In this document: positions 1 through 8,241 of the stretch, piece by piece
Position numbering within the stretch: position 1 is the stretch's first letter
Layout: every line of letters begins with the position of its first letter
Origin: Epsilonproteobacteria bacterium UBA4036
GTDB lineage: Bacteria > Campylobacterota > Campylobacteria > Campylobacterales > Arcobacteraceae
Direction: 5' to 3'
Length of the DNA: 52,020 nucleotides
Assembly: GCA_002382325.1 (NCBI GenBank)
Contig: DGAG01000004.1
Location: 1-52,020 of the forward strand
Program-made: the position numbers and the translations under genes
The notes under the pieces: model-generated
The model's input: the letters and a program-made list of their open reading frames with translations, nothing else
What the model was told of the DNA's origin: nothing
The model's database searches: none

Positions 1-366
1 TACTATAAAAAAGATTTGGCTCTGAGACAAGAAGTGGCTCAAAAGTATTATTCAAAATTAAACATTCATAATTCAAAATTTGTTCTTCCTTTCGTAGAAG
101 AAGGAAGAACAAGTGCTTGGGCTCAATACTCAATAAGAGTAAAAAATAGAGATGAAATACAAGAAAAGTTAAAAGTTGCTGGAATCCCAACAGCAGTACA
201 TTATCCAAGGCCATTGCATTTACAAGAGTGTTTTGAATATCTAGGATATAAGCAAGGTGATTTTCCAATTTCTGAGGTAGTATCACAAGAAATCATGAGC
301 TTACCTATGAATCCTTATGTTACAGATGAAGAGATTGAGTATATAGTTGGTATTTTCAATGAATAA
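1..366 (+). CDS. DegT/DnrJ/EryC1/StrS aminotransferase, C-terminal part (WbpE-like)
   Basis: The reading frame is open from base 1 (Tyr-Tyr-Lys-Lys-Asp before the first TTG), so the gene begins outside the window and only about 121 C-terminal residues are seen. The segment TSAWAQYSIRV and the motif IPTAVHYPRPLHLQ are typical of the C-terminal domain of PLP-dependent sugar aminotransferases, closest in my judgement to WbpE, which aminates UDP-2-acetamido-3-oxo-glucuronate. The catalytic lysine domain is not visible. It overlaps the next gene by 8 bases. Four AT-rich heptads at 50-77 lie inside the coding sequence and encode a stretch around KLNIHNSKF. The family is firm, the exact substrate is inferred. 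Confidence 0.85.
   Translation, partial: YYKKDLALRQEVAQKYYSKLNIHNSKFVLPFVEEGRTSAWAQYSIRVKNRDEIQEKLKVAGIPTAVHYPRPLHLQECFEYLGYKQGDFPISEVVSQEIMSLPMNPYVTDEEIEYIVGIFNE
50..77. repeat. Four in-phase AT-rich heptanucleotide repeats inside a coding region
   Basis: The sequence reads as four consecutive 7-mers, ATTCAAA, ATTAAAC, ATTCATA and ATTCAAA, with a partial fifth beginning ATT. The same heptad family (ATTAAAA, ATTAATA, ATTCAAA) occurs at 2905-2926 and, inverted, at 2780-2807. Here the repeat is translated inside the aminotransferase, in a surface-type variable stretch before VEEGRTSAW. Confidence 0.6.
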
Positions 367-1549
367 AATATTAAAATTAATAGGACGAACGAAAGAACTT
401 TTTATTGATGATATAAATAATTCTGAAAAAGAACTTTTAGAAATAGTATCAAATTCTGCATTTTTAGTAATTGGTGGTGCAGGTTCAATTGGACAAGCTG
501 TAACAAAAGAAATATTTAAACGAAATCCTAAAAAACTTCATGTGGTAGATATTTCTGAAAATAATATGGTTGAATTGGTTCGAGATATACGAAGCAGCTT
601 TGGCTATATTGATGGTGAATTTGCAACTTTTGCTCTTGATATTGGAAGTGTTGAATACGATGCTTTTATAAAAGCAGATGGAAAATATGATTATGTTTTA
701 AATCTATCGGCGCTTAAACATGTACGAAGTGAAAAAGACCCGTTTACTCTTATGCGTATGATTGAAACAAATGTTTTTAATACGGATAAAACGTTACAAC
801 AATCAATAAATAATGGAACTAAAAAATATTTTTGTGTGTCTACCGATAAAGCAGCAAATCCAGTAAATATGATGGGTGCAAGTAAACGAATTATGGAAAT
901 GTTTGTCATGCGAAAATCTAAACAAATCAATGTTTCCATGGCTCGATTTGCAAATGTTGCTTTTAGTGATGGAAGTTTACTTCATGGATTTAATCAAAGG
1001 TTAGAGAAAAATCAACCAATAGTTGCACCAAATGACATAAAAAGATATTTTGTAACACCTCAAGAATCAGGAGAACTTTGCCTAATGAGTTGTATTTTTG
1101 GAGAAAATAGAGATATATTTTTCCCAAAATTAAGTGAAAACTTACATCTTATTACGTTTGCAGATATTGCCGTTAAATATTTGAAAGAGTTAGGATATGA
1201 ACCTTATTTATGCAAAGATGAAGTTGAAGCAAGAGAATTAGTGAAAACGTTACCAAAAAAGGGGAAATGGCCTTGTTTATTTACTGCTAGTGATACAACA
1301 GGGGAAAAGGATTTTGAAGAGTTTTTTACAGACAAAGAAGTTTTAGATATGGATAAATTTGAAAATCTTGGGATTATCAAAAATGAAGCTTTATTTGATG
1401 AAGATAAGTTAAATCACTTTGAAAAAACTATTAAAAGTTTTAAAGCAAATTTATCTTGGGCAAAAGAAGATATGGTTAAAGAATTTTTTACAATGATTCC
1501 AGAGTTTGGACATAAAGAAACGGGGAAATATCTTGATGGAAAGATGTGA
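359..1549 (+). CDS. NDP-N-acetylglucosamine 4,6-dehydratase (Polysacc_synt_2 / CapD-like), LegB role
   Basis: This is an extended short-chain dehydrogenase of 396 aa that should convert NDP-GlcNAc to its 4-keto-6-deoxy form, the first step towards legionaminic-type sugars. The Rossmann motif GGAGSIG lies at residues 39-45. LSALKHVRSEKDP, STDKAANPVNMMGASKR (with the M-x3-K active-site pattern) and RFANVAFSDGS follow in the order seen in soluble PseB/CapD-type dehydratases. ATG at 359 is preferred over an upstream TTG-type start because it gives the usual N-terminus. The gene is followed by a structured gap and then legC, which supports a LegB role, although it is not the short RmlB-like LegB of Campylobacter jejuni. 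Its Arg codons are mostly CGA, unlike the AGA-rich genes after it. Confidence 0.85.
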   Translation: MNKILKLIGRTKELFIDDINNSEKELLEIVSNSAFLVIGGAGSIGQAVTKEIFKRNPKKLHVVDISENNMVELVRDIRSSFGYIDGEFATFALDIGSVEYDAFIKADGKYDYVLNLSALKHVRSEKDPFTLMRMIETNVFNTDKTLQQSINNGTKKYFCVSTDKAANPVNMMGASKRIMEMFVMRKSKQINVSMARFANVAFSDGSLLHGFNQRLEKNQPIVAPNDIKRYFVTPQESGELCLMSCIFGENRDIFFPKLSENLHLITFADIAVKYLKELGYEPYLCKDEVEARELVKTLPKKGKWPCLFTASDTTGEKDFEEFFTDKEVLDMDKFENLGIIKNEALFDEDKLNHFEKTIKSFKANLSWAKEDMVKEFFTMIPEFGHKETGKYLDGKM

Positions 1550-1628
1550 GAACCCTATAGAAAGAGTGAATAGTTTCACTCTTTTAGGTTCGGAACCGAA
1601 AATTATATGCTTTAAGCATAATTGGAGG
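1550..1628 (+). promoter_or_regulatory. Structured leader with competing hairpins before legC
   Basis: The 87-base gap between the dehydratase stop and the legC start contains three nested or tandem hairpins. AAAGAGTGAA (1561-1570) pairs with TTCACTCTTT (1574-1583). GAACC (1550-1554) can close this stem by pairing with GGTTC (1587-1591), but GGTTC can instead pair with GAACC at 1593-1597. A third palindrome, TATGCTT/AAGCATA (1606-1620), ends just before the ribosome-binding site GGAGG (1624-1628). The arrangement could be a processing site, weak attenuator or translational control of legC. The pairing is visible; the function is inferred. Confidence 0.5.
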
Positions 1629-1636
1629 CTGTACCT

Positions 1637-2776
1637 TTGAGAAATATAGTTGATTTTATAAAAAAAATGTTTAAAACAAATGATTTTATACCTTTACACG
1701 AACCACGATTTATTGGTAATGAAAAAAAGTATTTAAATGATTGTATAGATTCTACTTTTGTATCGAGTGTAGGTAAATATGTTGATACATTTGAAAAAGA
1801 ATTTGCAAAAACTGTAGGAAGTAAATATGCGATTGCTACAGTAAATGGTACAGCAGCTCTTCATATTTCTTTAATATTAGCAGATGTAAAAAAAGATGAT
1901 GAAGTTATCACTCAGCCACTTACTTTTATAGCAACATGTAATGCAATCAGTTATATTGGTGCAAAGCCTATATTTGTTGATGTTGATTTGGATACAATGG
2001 GTTTGAGTCCTGATTCTTTAAAATTGTTTTTAGAAAATAATTGTGAAATTAAAGAAAATACTTGTGTTAACAAAACAACAGGTAAAATCATAAAAGCATG
2101 TGTTCCTATGCATACGTTTGGACATTCTTGCCGTATTCTTGAAATTAACAATATTTGTGATAAATGGCATATTAAGTTGGTTGAAGATGCGGCTGAATCA
2201 TTGGGCAGTTATTACAAAAATAAACATACGGGAACTTTTGGGAAAGTTGGTGCATTTTCTTTCAATGGTAATAAAATTATAACTTCAGGTGGAGGTGGAG
2301 TTATTGTTACAGATGATGAAAGTTTAGCAAAAAGAGCAAAACATATCACTACAACAGCAAAGATTTCTCATCCGTACGAATATGCACATGATGAAATAGG
2401 ATATAACTATAGACTTCCAAATATCAATGCAGCTCTTTTGGTTGCACAGTTAGAACAGTTAGAAAGATTTTTAGTTTCAAAAAAAGAATTAGCAACAAAA
2501 TATAAAGATTTTTTTTCAAATTTAGATATAAATTTTATAGAAGAGCCAAAAAATTCAAAATCAAACTATTGGCTTCAAGCTATTTTGTTGAATGATATAA
2601 ACCAAAGAAATGAGTTTTTAGAGTTTTCAAATAAAAATGGTGTAATGACAAGACCTATTTGGAAACTCATGAATGAACTTGAAATGTTCAAAGATTGTCA
2701 AAAAGATGATTTAAAAAATGCAAAATATCTTGAAGAAAGAGTTGTAAATATTCCAAGTTCGGTGAGAGTTGTTTAA
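1637..2776 (+). CDS. legC: LegC-type PLP-dependent sugar aminotransferase
   Basis: This DegT/AHBA-family enzyme of 379 aa aminates C4 of the 4-keto-6-deoxy-GlcNAc nucleotide in legionaminic acid synthesis. The N-terminus FIPLHEPRFIGNEKKYLNDC and the following FVSSVGKYVDTFE are the signature of LegC proteins. NGTAALHIS binds PLP, and AFSFNGNKI supplies the internal aldimine lysine. I chose TTG at 1637 because the strong GGAGG at 1624-1628 lies 8 bases upstream; the in-frame TTG at 1622 would overlap the ribosome-binding site. Arg codons are mostly AGA. The next real gene of the pathway is legH, 114 bases on. Confidence 0.92.
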   Translation: MRNIVDFIKKMFKTNDFIPLHEPRFIGNEKKYLNDCIDSTFVSSVGKYVDTFEKEFAKTVGSKYAIATVNGTAALHISLILADVKKDDEVITQPLTFIATCNAISYIGAKPIFVDVDLDTMGLSPDSLKLFLENNCEIKENTCVNKTTGKIIKACVPMHTFGHSCRILEINNICDKWHIKLVEDAAESLGSYYKNKHTGTFGKVGAFSFNGNKIITSGGGGVIVTDDESLAKRAKHITTTAKISHPYEYAHDEIGYNYRLPNINAALLVAQLEQLERFLVSKKELATKYKDFFSNLDINFIEEPKNSKSNYWLQAILLNDINQRNEFLEFSNKNGVMTRPIWKLMNELEMFKDCQKDDLKNAKYLEERVVNIPSSVRVV

Positions 2777-2779
2777 TGC

Positions 2780-2807
2780 TTAATTTTAAATATTTAATTT
2801 TGAATGA
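2780..2807. repeat. AT-rich heptad array, left (inverted) arm
   Basis: Starting just after the legC stop, the sequence reads as TTAATTT, TAAATAT, TTAATTT and TGAATGA. On the reverse strand this is ATTCAAA, ATTAAAT, ATTTAAA, ATTAA, the same heptad family as at 50-77 and 2905-2926. It lies upstream of the short S23-like reading frame at 2820-2894, in inverted orientation relative to the array after it. Confidence 0.55.
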
Positions 2808-2819
2808 AAAGAAAATTGC

Positions 2820-2894
2820 ATGAAACAAGAGAATATTATTTTAGATAAATCATTCGTTTTTATAGATAGTAAAATCATCAAGGCTAGAGAATGA
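2820..2894 (+). pseudogene. Probable remnant of an S23-type four-helix-bundle gene (24 codons)
   Basis: A short ORF, ATG to TGA, encodes 24 residues beginning MKQENIILDKSFVF and ending SKIIKARE. The beginning resembles the usual start of four-helix-bundle S23 proteins (ENIILxKSFxFA) and the end resembles their C-terminus, as if the roughly 90 residues between had been deleted. It lies between inverted AT-rich heptad arrays, the same layout as the intact S23 gene at 23885-24244. It overlaps the legH start by four bases and could now act only as a leader peptide. Identification rests on recalled family pattern and needs a profile search. Confidence 0.4.
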
Positions 2895-3496
2895 ATAACG
2901 AAACATTAAAAATTAATAATTCAAAAGTAAACATTGTCTTAATCGGTGGTGGAGGACATTGTCATAGTGTAATTGATGTAATTGAACAAGAAAATAAATA
3001 CGAAATTATTGGTATAGTTGATACTAAAGAGAATATTGGTAAAAAAGTTTTAGATTATGAAGTAATTGCTTGTGATGGTGATTTAGAAACTATTTTTAAA
3101 ACTTGTAAAAATGCACTCATAACAGTAGGGCAAATTGAATCAAATAAAATAAGAATTAAAATATATAATAAATTAAAACAAATAGGGTTTACTTTACCAG
3201 TGATAATTTCTCCACTTGCTTACGTCTCTAAACACTCTTTTATAGAAGAAGGAACAGTTATTATGCATCATGCATTAATAAATACAAATGTTAAAATCGG
3301 TAAAAATTGTATAATAAATACAAAAGCTTTAATCGAGCATGATTGTATAGTTGAAGATAATTGCCATATCTCAACAGCAAGTGTAGTAAATGGTGGAGTT
3401 GTTGTAAAAGAAAATAGTTTTGTTGGAAGTAATGCGACTTCAAAACAAAGTATAGAAATAGATGGATTTATAAAAGCTGGGAGTTTAGCCAAATGA
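2891..3496 (+). CDS. legH: LegH-like sugar N-acetyltransferase (NeuD/PglD family)
   Basis: The 201-aa protein has the two-part structure of PglD/NeuD acetyltransferases: an N-terminal nucleotide-sugar binding domain with IVLIGGGGHCHSVIDVI, then a left-handed beta-helix of hexapeptide repeats from about residue 105 (IISPLAYVSKHSFIEEGTVI). It would use acetyl-CoA to N-acetylate the 4-amino sugar made by LegC. The H of EHDCIV is the likely general base. The first 12 residues are encoded by an AT-rich heptad array and are probably not part of the ancestral protein. It shares an ATGA overlap with legI. Confidence 0.85.
   Translation: MNNETLKINNSKVNIVLIGGGGHCHSVIDVIEQENKYEIIGIVDTKENIGKKVLDYEVIACDGDLETIFKTCKNALITVGQIESNKIRIKIYNKLKQIGFTLPVIISPLAYVSKHSFIEEGTVIMHHALINTNVKIGKNCIINTKALIEHDCIVEDNCHISTASVVNGGVVVKENSFVGSNATSKQSIEIDGFIKAGSLAK
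2905..2926. repeat. AT-rich heptad array, right arm, inside the legH start
   Basis: The 7-mers ATTAAAA, ATTAATA and ATTCAAA follow one another immediately after the legH start codon. They are translated as part of the unusual N-terminal extension ETLKINNSK that precedes the conserved Rossmann-like VNIVLIGGGGH. The array is inverted relative to the one at 2780-2807. Confidence 0.55.
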
Positions 3497-4491
3497 GTAA
3501 GGTGTTTATAATAGCAGAAGCAGGAGTAAATCATAATGGTTCAATCAAGCTTGCTAAAAAGCTTATTGATGTGGCTAGTGAGAGTGGGGCTGATGCAGTA
3601 AAATTTCAAACATTTAAAGCTACAAATCTAGTCAGTAAAAATGCACAAAAAGCAGATTATCAAAAACAAACTACCAATAATTCAGAATCACAATTTGATA
3701 TGATAAAAAAACTTGAACTTGATATGGATACACATAAAGAGCTTATGGCTTATTGTAAAACTAAAAATATTATGTTTTTATCAACTCCATTTGACCATGA
3801 TAGTATAGACCTTTTAAGTGATTTAGGGCTTGAAATATTTAAAATTCCTAGTGGAGAAATCACAAATTCACCATATCTTAGACATATTGGAAAGCTAAAT
3901 AAAAAAGTAATTCTTTCAACTGGTATGGCTGATATTGGAGAAATAGAAGATGCTTTGGACCTACTCATGTTTTCTGGCACTCAAAAAGAAAACATCACAG
4001 TGCTCCATACAAACACGATGTATCCTACACCTATGGAGGATGTGAATTTAAAAGCTATGGTAACAATTGGAAATACATTTGATATTGCATTTGGATACAG
4101 TGATCATACTTTAGGAATTGAAGTTGATATTGCTGCGGTTGCCTTGGGTGCTTGTTGTATTGAAAAACATTTTACACTCGATTGTACTATGGAAGGACCA
4201 GACCATAAAGCTAGTTTAGAACCAGACGAACTAAAAGCTATGGTAAAATCAATTCGAAATATAGAATTAGCTCTAGGAAGTAGTATCAAAAAACCATCAA
4301 AAAGTGAAATCCCAAATATGCAAATAGCTAGAAAATCTATAGTTGCTAAGGTGGATATAAAAAAAGGTGATAAATTAAGCGAAGAAAAAATTACTATAAA
4401 AAGACCAGGGAATGGAATAAGCCCAATGCGATGGGATGAAATAGTTGGAACAATAGCAACTAAAGATTATAAAGAAGATGAATTAATATGA
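3493..4491 (+). CDS. legI: N,N'-diacetyllegionaminic acid synthase (NeuB family)
   Basis: This 332-aa NeuB-family enzyme condenses phosphoenolpyruvate with a 2,4-diacetamido-2,4,6-trideoxy-mannose to make the nonulosonic acid. The TIM-barrel starts with IIAEAGVNHNGS and continues with ADAVKFQTF, LSTPFD, FKIPSGEITN and STGMA, all family hallmarks. The C-terminal antifreeze-like SAF domain (about residues 280-332) carries RKSIVA and KRPGNGISP. It overlaps legH and legG by four bases each, so translation is probably coupled. Placement between a LegC/LegH pair and a 2-epimerase favours legionaminic over sialic or pseudaminic acid. Confidence 0.92.
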   Translation: MSKVFIIAEAGVNHNGSIKLAKKLIDVASESGADAVKFQTFKATNLVSKNAQKADYQKQTTNNSESQFDMIKKLELDMDTHKELMAYCKTKNIMFLSTPFDHDSIDLLSDLGLEIFKIPSGEITNSPYLRHIGKLNKKVILSTGMADIGEIEDALDLLMFSGTQKENITVLHTNTMYPTPMEDVNLKAMVTIGNTFDIAFGYSDHTLGIEVDIAAVALGACCIEKHFTLDCTMEGPDHKASLEPDELKAMVKSIRNIELALGSSIKKPSKSEIPNMQIARKSIVAKVDIKKGDKLSEEKITIKRPGNGISPMRWDEIVGTIATKDYKEDELI

Positions 4492-5651
4492 ATAAAAGAA
4501 AAATCTGTGTTGTAACTGGTACAAGAGCTGAATATGGATTACTTTATTGGCTTATGAAAGAAATAGAAACTGATAATGAACTAGAGCTTCAAATCATAGC
4601 TACTGGCATGCACTTGAGTCCTGAGTTTGGATTAACTTATAAAGAGATAGAAAAAGATTTTAATATAAATAAAAAAATAGAGATGCTTCTATCTTCTGAT
4701 ACTTCCATAGGCATTTCAAAATCTATGGGATTGGCTCAAATATCTTTTGCAGAAGCCTATGAAGAGTTAAAGACTGATATTATTGTAGTTCTGGGTGACA
4801 GATATGAGATATTTTCGGCTGTAAGTGCTGCTATGATTGCTCGTATTCCAATAGCTCATCTTCATGGAGGAGAAACTACAGAAGGAGCATTTGATGAGTC
4901 AATTCGCCACAGTATTACCAAAATGAGCCATCTACATTTTACAGCAGCAGATGAATATAAAAATAGAGTAATACAACTAGGTGAGCACCCATCAAGAGTT
5001 TTTAATGTGGGTGGTATGGGAATTGAAAATATTAAAAGATTAAATCTTTTAACTAAAGATGAATTTGAAAAATCAATAGATTTTAAATTAAACAAAAAAA
5101 ATATATTAGTGACTTTTCATCCTGTAACTTTGGAAAATTCAACAGCAAAAGAACAATTCCAAGAATTATTAGATGCAATTGATGAACTAGAAGAGACAAA
5201 TATAATTTTTACAAAAGCAAACAGTGATACAGATGGAAGAGTTATAAATCAGATGATAGATGAATATGTATCTAAACACACATATAAATCTATAGGATTT
5301 GTCTCTTTAGGACAACTAAGATATTTAAGCGCTTTACAATTTGTTGATGCAGTAGTTGGAAATAGTTCAAGTGGACTTCTTGAAGCCCCAAGTTTTAATA
5401 TAGGAACTATAAATATTGGAGATAGACAAAAAGGAAGAATAAAAGCTTCTAGTGTGATTGATTGTAAACCAAAGAAAAATTCAGTTTTAAAAGCATTTGA
5501 AAAATTATATTTAAAAGATTTTCAAGAAAATATAAAAAATACTATAAACCCATATGGAAATGGGTGTGTTAGTCGGAAAATTATTCAAAACATAAAAAAA
5601 GTAAATTTAGAAAAGATATTAAAAAAATCGTTTTATGATTTAAAAATTTAG
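4488..5651 (+). CDS. legG: Hydrolysing NDP-sugar 2-epimerase, LegG
   Basis: The 387-aa protein belongs to the NeuC/UDP-GlcNAc 2-epimerase family and should invert C2 and release the nucleotide, giving the 6-deoxymannose precursor for LegI. Motifs in order are VVTGTRAEYG near the N-terminus, VVLGDRYE, HLHGGETTEGAFDE, FNVGGMGIENI and VGNSSSGLLEAPSF with the nucleotide-binding serines. It overlaps legI by four bases. In nonulosonate clusters this family separates legionaminic/sialic pathways from the pseudaminic one, which uses PseG, so it is the best pathway marker here. Confidence 0.92.
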   Translation: MNKRKICVVTGTRAEYGLLYWLMKEIETDNELELQIIATGMHLSPEFGLTYKEIEKDFNINKKIEMLLSSDTSIGISKSMGLAQISFAEAYEELKTDIIVVLGDRYEIFSAVSAAMIARIPIAHLHGGETTEGAFDESIRHSITKMSHLHFTAADEYKNRVIQLGEHPSRVFNVGGMGIENIKRLNLLTKDEFEKSIDFKLNKKNILVTFHPVTLENSTAKEQFQELLDAIDELEETNIIFTKANSDTDGRVINQMIDEYVSKHTYKSIGFVSLGQLRYLSALQFVDAVVGNSSSGLLEAPSFNIGTINIGDRQKGRIKASSVIDCKPKKNSVLKAFEKLYLKDFQENIKNTINPYGNGCVSRKIIQNIKKVNLEKILKKSFYDLKI

Positions 5652-5659
5652 GAGAGTGA

Positions 5660-6415
5660 ATGAAAATAAGAATAATAGCTAAGCTTGATGTTAAGCCACC
5701 TTATGTAGTCAAACCAGTTCATTTTGAAGGTTTAAGAAAAATTGGAATACCTCAAGAATTAGCAAAAAAGTATTATGAACAAGGTGCGGATGAAGTTATG
5801 TATATAGATATAGTCTCTTCTTTGTATCAAAGGGGAATAATATTTGAAGAAATAGAAAAAACTGCAAATGAGTTATTTATACCATTTGGAGTAGGAGGAG
5901 CAGTAAGAAGTATTGAAGATTTTTCTAAACTTTTTCATAAAGGAGCAGATAAAGTTCTAATAAATACTTATGCTGTACAAGAAAATCCAAATATTATTAA
6001 TCAAGCAGCTGAAATTTTTGGAAATCAAGCTGTTGTAGTAAATATAGAAGCTAAAAAATGGGATAAATATTATGAATGTTACACGGATTGTGGAAGAATT
6101 CAGTCGGACAAAAATGTTATAGAATGGGCAAAAGAAGTTGAACAAAGAGGTGCGGGGGAGATATTCTTACAATGCATTGATACTGATGGACGACAAAGAG
6201 GATTTGACTTAGAACTTGCAAAACAAGTAGTAGATAGTGTAAATATTCCTGTAATTATTGGAAGTGGAGCTGGTAAATTAGAAGATATAAAAGAGTTAAT
6301 AGAATATGCTAAACCAAGCGGAGTAGCAATTGCAAGTATGTTGCATTATGATTTAACTAATATAAAAGAGATTAAAAAATATTTATCTGATAATGGGATT
6401 GAGGTATCAAAATGA
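5660..6415 (+). CDS. HisF-like ammonia-delivering subunit of sugar amidination module 1
   Basis: A 251-aa (beta/alpha)8-barrel of the HisF family. Here it almost certainly does not serve histidine synthesis: it is followed by HisH and an N-acetyl-sugar amidotransferase, the trio that turns acetamido into acetamidino groups. The first catalytic Asp of HisF is kept (KLDVK, residue 10), but the second, normally in an IDAK-like motif, is Glu in VVNIEAKKW; the third region CIDTDGRQRGFD is intact. It starts 8 bases after legG with AGGAG upstream and overlaps the HisH gene by four bases. The role is by analogy with Pseudomonas HisF2. Confidence 0.88.
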   Translation: MKIRIIAKLDVKPPYVVKPVHFEGLRKIGIPQELAKKYYEQGADEVMYIDIVSSLYQRGIIFEEIEKTANELFIPFGVGGAVRSIEDFSKLFHKGADKVLINTYAVQENPNIINQAAEIFGNQAVVVNIEAKKWDKYYECYTDCGRIQSDKNVIEWAKEVEQRGAGEIFLQCIDTDGRQRGFDLELAKQVVDSVNIPVIIGSGAGKLEDIKELIEYAKPSGVAIASMLHYDLTNIKEIKKYLSDNGIEVSK

Positions 6416-7014
6416 GTAATATAATAGGACTTATTAATTATGGAATTGCAGGAAATATTCATAGTATAAAAAAAGCTATAGAAAAAGCTGGTGGTACTAT
6501 AAAAATTGTGAATAATGAATCTGAACTTAATAGTGTGGATAAAATTGTAATCCCAGGGGTTGGAAGTTTCAAAGATGCTATATCTGAACTTGAAAAAGAT
6601 AAATTATTAGAACCTTTAAAAAAAGCTATACAAACAAAGCCAACACTTGGAATTTGTCTTGGTATGCAAATATTATCTACTTTGGGATTTGAATATGGTA
6701 AGACAAAAGGTTTAGATGCTATCAAAGCAGAAGTAAAACCAATATTAGTAGATGCAAAAGTACCTCATATGGGATTTAATACTATAGATGTAGTAAAGAC
6801 TAATCCTCTTTTGAATGAACTAGAAAATGAAGAATTTTATTTTATGCATTCTTATGAAGTTGTAAATTATACAGAAATTTCTTCATTAACAGATTATGCT
6901 GGACACAAATTTGTTTCATCTGTACAAAAAGATAATATCTATGGTGTGCAATTTCATCCAGAAAAAAGTCGTGAGGCTGGAATAAAACTATTTAAAAATT
7001 TTATAGAATTGTAG
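6412..7014 (+). CDS. HisH-like glutaminase subunit of sugar amidination module 1
   Basis: A 200-aa class I glutamine amidotransferase that would release ammonia from glutamine and pass it through the HisF partner. The catalytic triad is complete: Cys82 in GICLGMQ and His182/Glu184 in FHPEKS. VIPGVGSFKDA is the usual oxyanion-region motif. It overlaps the HisF gene by four bases and precedes the amidotransferase by 9 bases with an AGGAG ribosome-binding site. The context points to legionaminic acid amidination rather than histidine synthesis. Confidence 0.9.
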   Translation: MSNIIGLINYGIAGNIHSIKKAIEKAGGTIKIVNNESELNSVDKIVIPGVGSFKDAISELEKDKLLEPLKKAIQTKPTLGICLGMQILSTLGFEYGKTKGLDAIKAEVKPILVDAKVPHMGFNTIDVVKTNPLLNELENEEFYFMHSYEVVNYTEISSLTDYAGHKFVSSVQKDNIYGVQFHPEKSREAGIKLFKNFIEL

Positions 7015-7023
7015 GAGAAGAAG

Positions 7024-8241
7024 ATGAGTGACTTATTTGGGAAATATGGATTACCACTAGAAGTAAAATTTTGTAAAAAATGTACAATGAATAATCAAAG
7101 ACCATCTTCTACAGTTGAATTTAAACAAAAAGAAGGAGAATTAAAAAGAGCTATACACTTTGGTGAGGATGGCATTTGTGAAGCTTGTAAATATGCAGAG
7201 AAAAAAAAGTTGATTAACTGGGATGAAAGGCATAAACAACTCGAAGAACTGTGCAACAAATTTAGAAGAAATGACGGAAGATATGATGTAGTAGTCCCAG
7301 GAAGTGGAGGGAAAGATAGTGTTCAAGCAGCTCACATACTTAAATATAAATATAATATGAATCCTATTCTTATTACGTGGCCTCCTGCACTTTATACAGA
7401 AATTGGAAGAAGAAACTTTGATTCTTGGTTAAATGCTGGATTTGCAAACTATACTTACAATCAAAATAAGAAATTGCACAGATTTTTAACAAGAAATGCA
7501 TTTCTAAATCTTGGGCATCCTTTTCAACCATTTATTTTAGGACAAAAGAATTTGGCTCCTAGACTTTCAGTATTGTTTGATATTCCTTTAGTAATATTTG
7601 GAGAAAATGAAGCTGAATATGGAAATGCTATCGAGGATAATGAAAAGCCAACAAGGGATCCCAAATACTATAGTGCAGAACTTAGCATAAAAGATTTAGT
7701 GTTGGGTGGAGTTCCTGCAGAGGAATTGATTCATAAGTATGGGTTTAAGTTATCTGATCTTGAAGCATATTTTCCTACAAATCCTTATGAAATTCAGAAA
7801 ACAGGTACGGAAGTTCATTATCTTGGATACTACGTAAAATGGCATCCACAAGAAACCTATTATTATTCAGTAGAAAATAGTGACTTTATGCCAAATGACC
7901 ATAGAACTGAGGGTAGTTTTAGTAAGTATAGCTCTTTGGATGATAAAATAGATTGGCTTCACTATCATACAACTACTATCAAATTTGGAATAGGAAGAGC
8001 AACTTATGATTCTGCTCAAGAGGTTAGAAATGGTGATATTACGAGAGATGAAGGTATTGCTCTTATTAAAAGATTTGATGGTGAATTTCCAGAACAGTAT
8101 ATAAAAGATTGTTGTAATTATATGGATATATCTTTACAAGATTATTATGATGCTATTGAAAAATTTAGAAGTCCTCATTTATGGGAAAATAAGTTTGGAA
8201 AATGGGAATTAAAACATCCAATTTGGAAAGAAAAGAGATAA
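7024..8241 (+). CDS. ptmG: N-acetyl-sugar amidotransferase, module 1 (PtmG/PseA/WbpG family)
   Basis: The 405-aa protein is the sugar-modifying subunit that, with HisH and HisF partners, would convert an acetamido group to acetamidino. Cys pairs C17/C20 and C52/C55 look like a zinc site, and the ATP-binding PP-loop GSGGKDS is at residues 93-99. It closes a HisF-HisH-PtmG unit within the legionaminic genes, so the likely substrate is a legionaminic acid precursor or its CMP form. The stop codon overlaps the ptmE start by one base. The gene symbol follows the C. jejuni equivalent and is tentative. Confidence 0.85.
   Translation: MSDLFGKYGLPLEVKFCKKCTMNNQRPSSTVEFKQKEGELKRAIHFGEDGICEACKYAEKKKLINWDERHKQLEELCNKFRRNDGRYDVVVPGSGGKDSVQAAHILKYKYNMNPILITWPPALYTEIGRRNFDSWLNAGFANYTYNQNKKLHRFLTRNAFLNLGHPFQPFILGQKNLAPRLSVLFDIPLVIFGENEAEYGNAIEDNEKPTRDPKYYSAELSIKDLVLGGVPAEELIHKYGFKLSDLEAYFPTNPYEIQKTGTEVHYLGYYVKWHPQETYYYSVENSDFMPNDHRTEGSFSKYSSLDDKIDWLHYHTTTIKFGIGRATYDSAQEVRNGDITRDEGIALIKRFDGEFPEQYIKDCCNYMDISLQDYYDAIEKFRSPHLWENKFGKWELKHPIWKEKR

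Noticed and set aside
691..939. Minus-strand ORF inside the dehydratase and similar antisense ORFs elsewhere
   Set aside because: They lack ribosome-binding sites and family motifs and mirror conserved coding sequence on the other strand.
5660..7014. HisF and HisH genes as histidine biosynthesis genes
   Set aside because: Both pairs are coupled to WbpG/PtmG-type amidotransferases and their HisF partners lack canonical catalytic residues; no other his gene is near.
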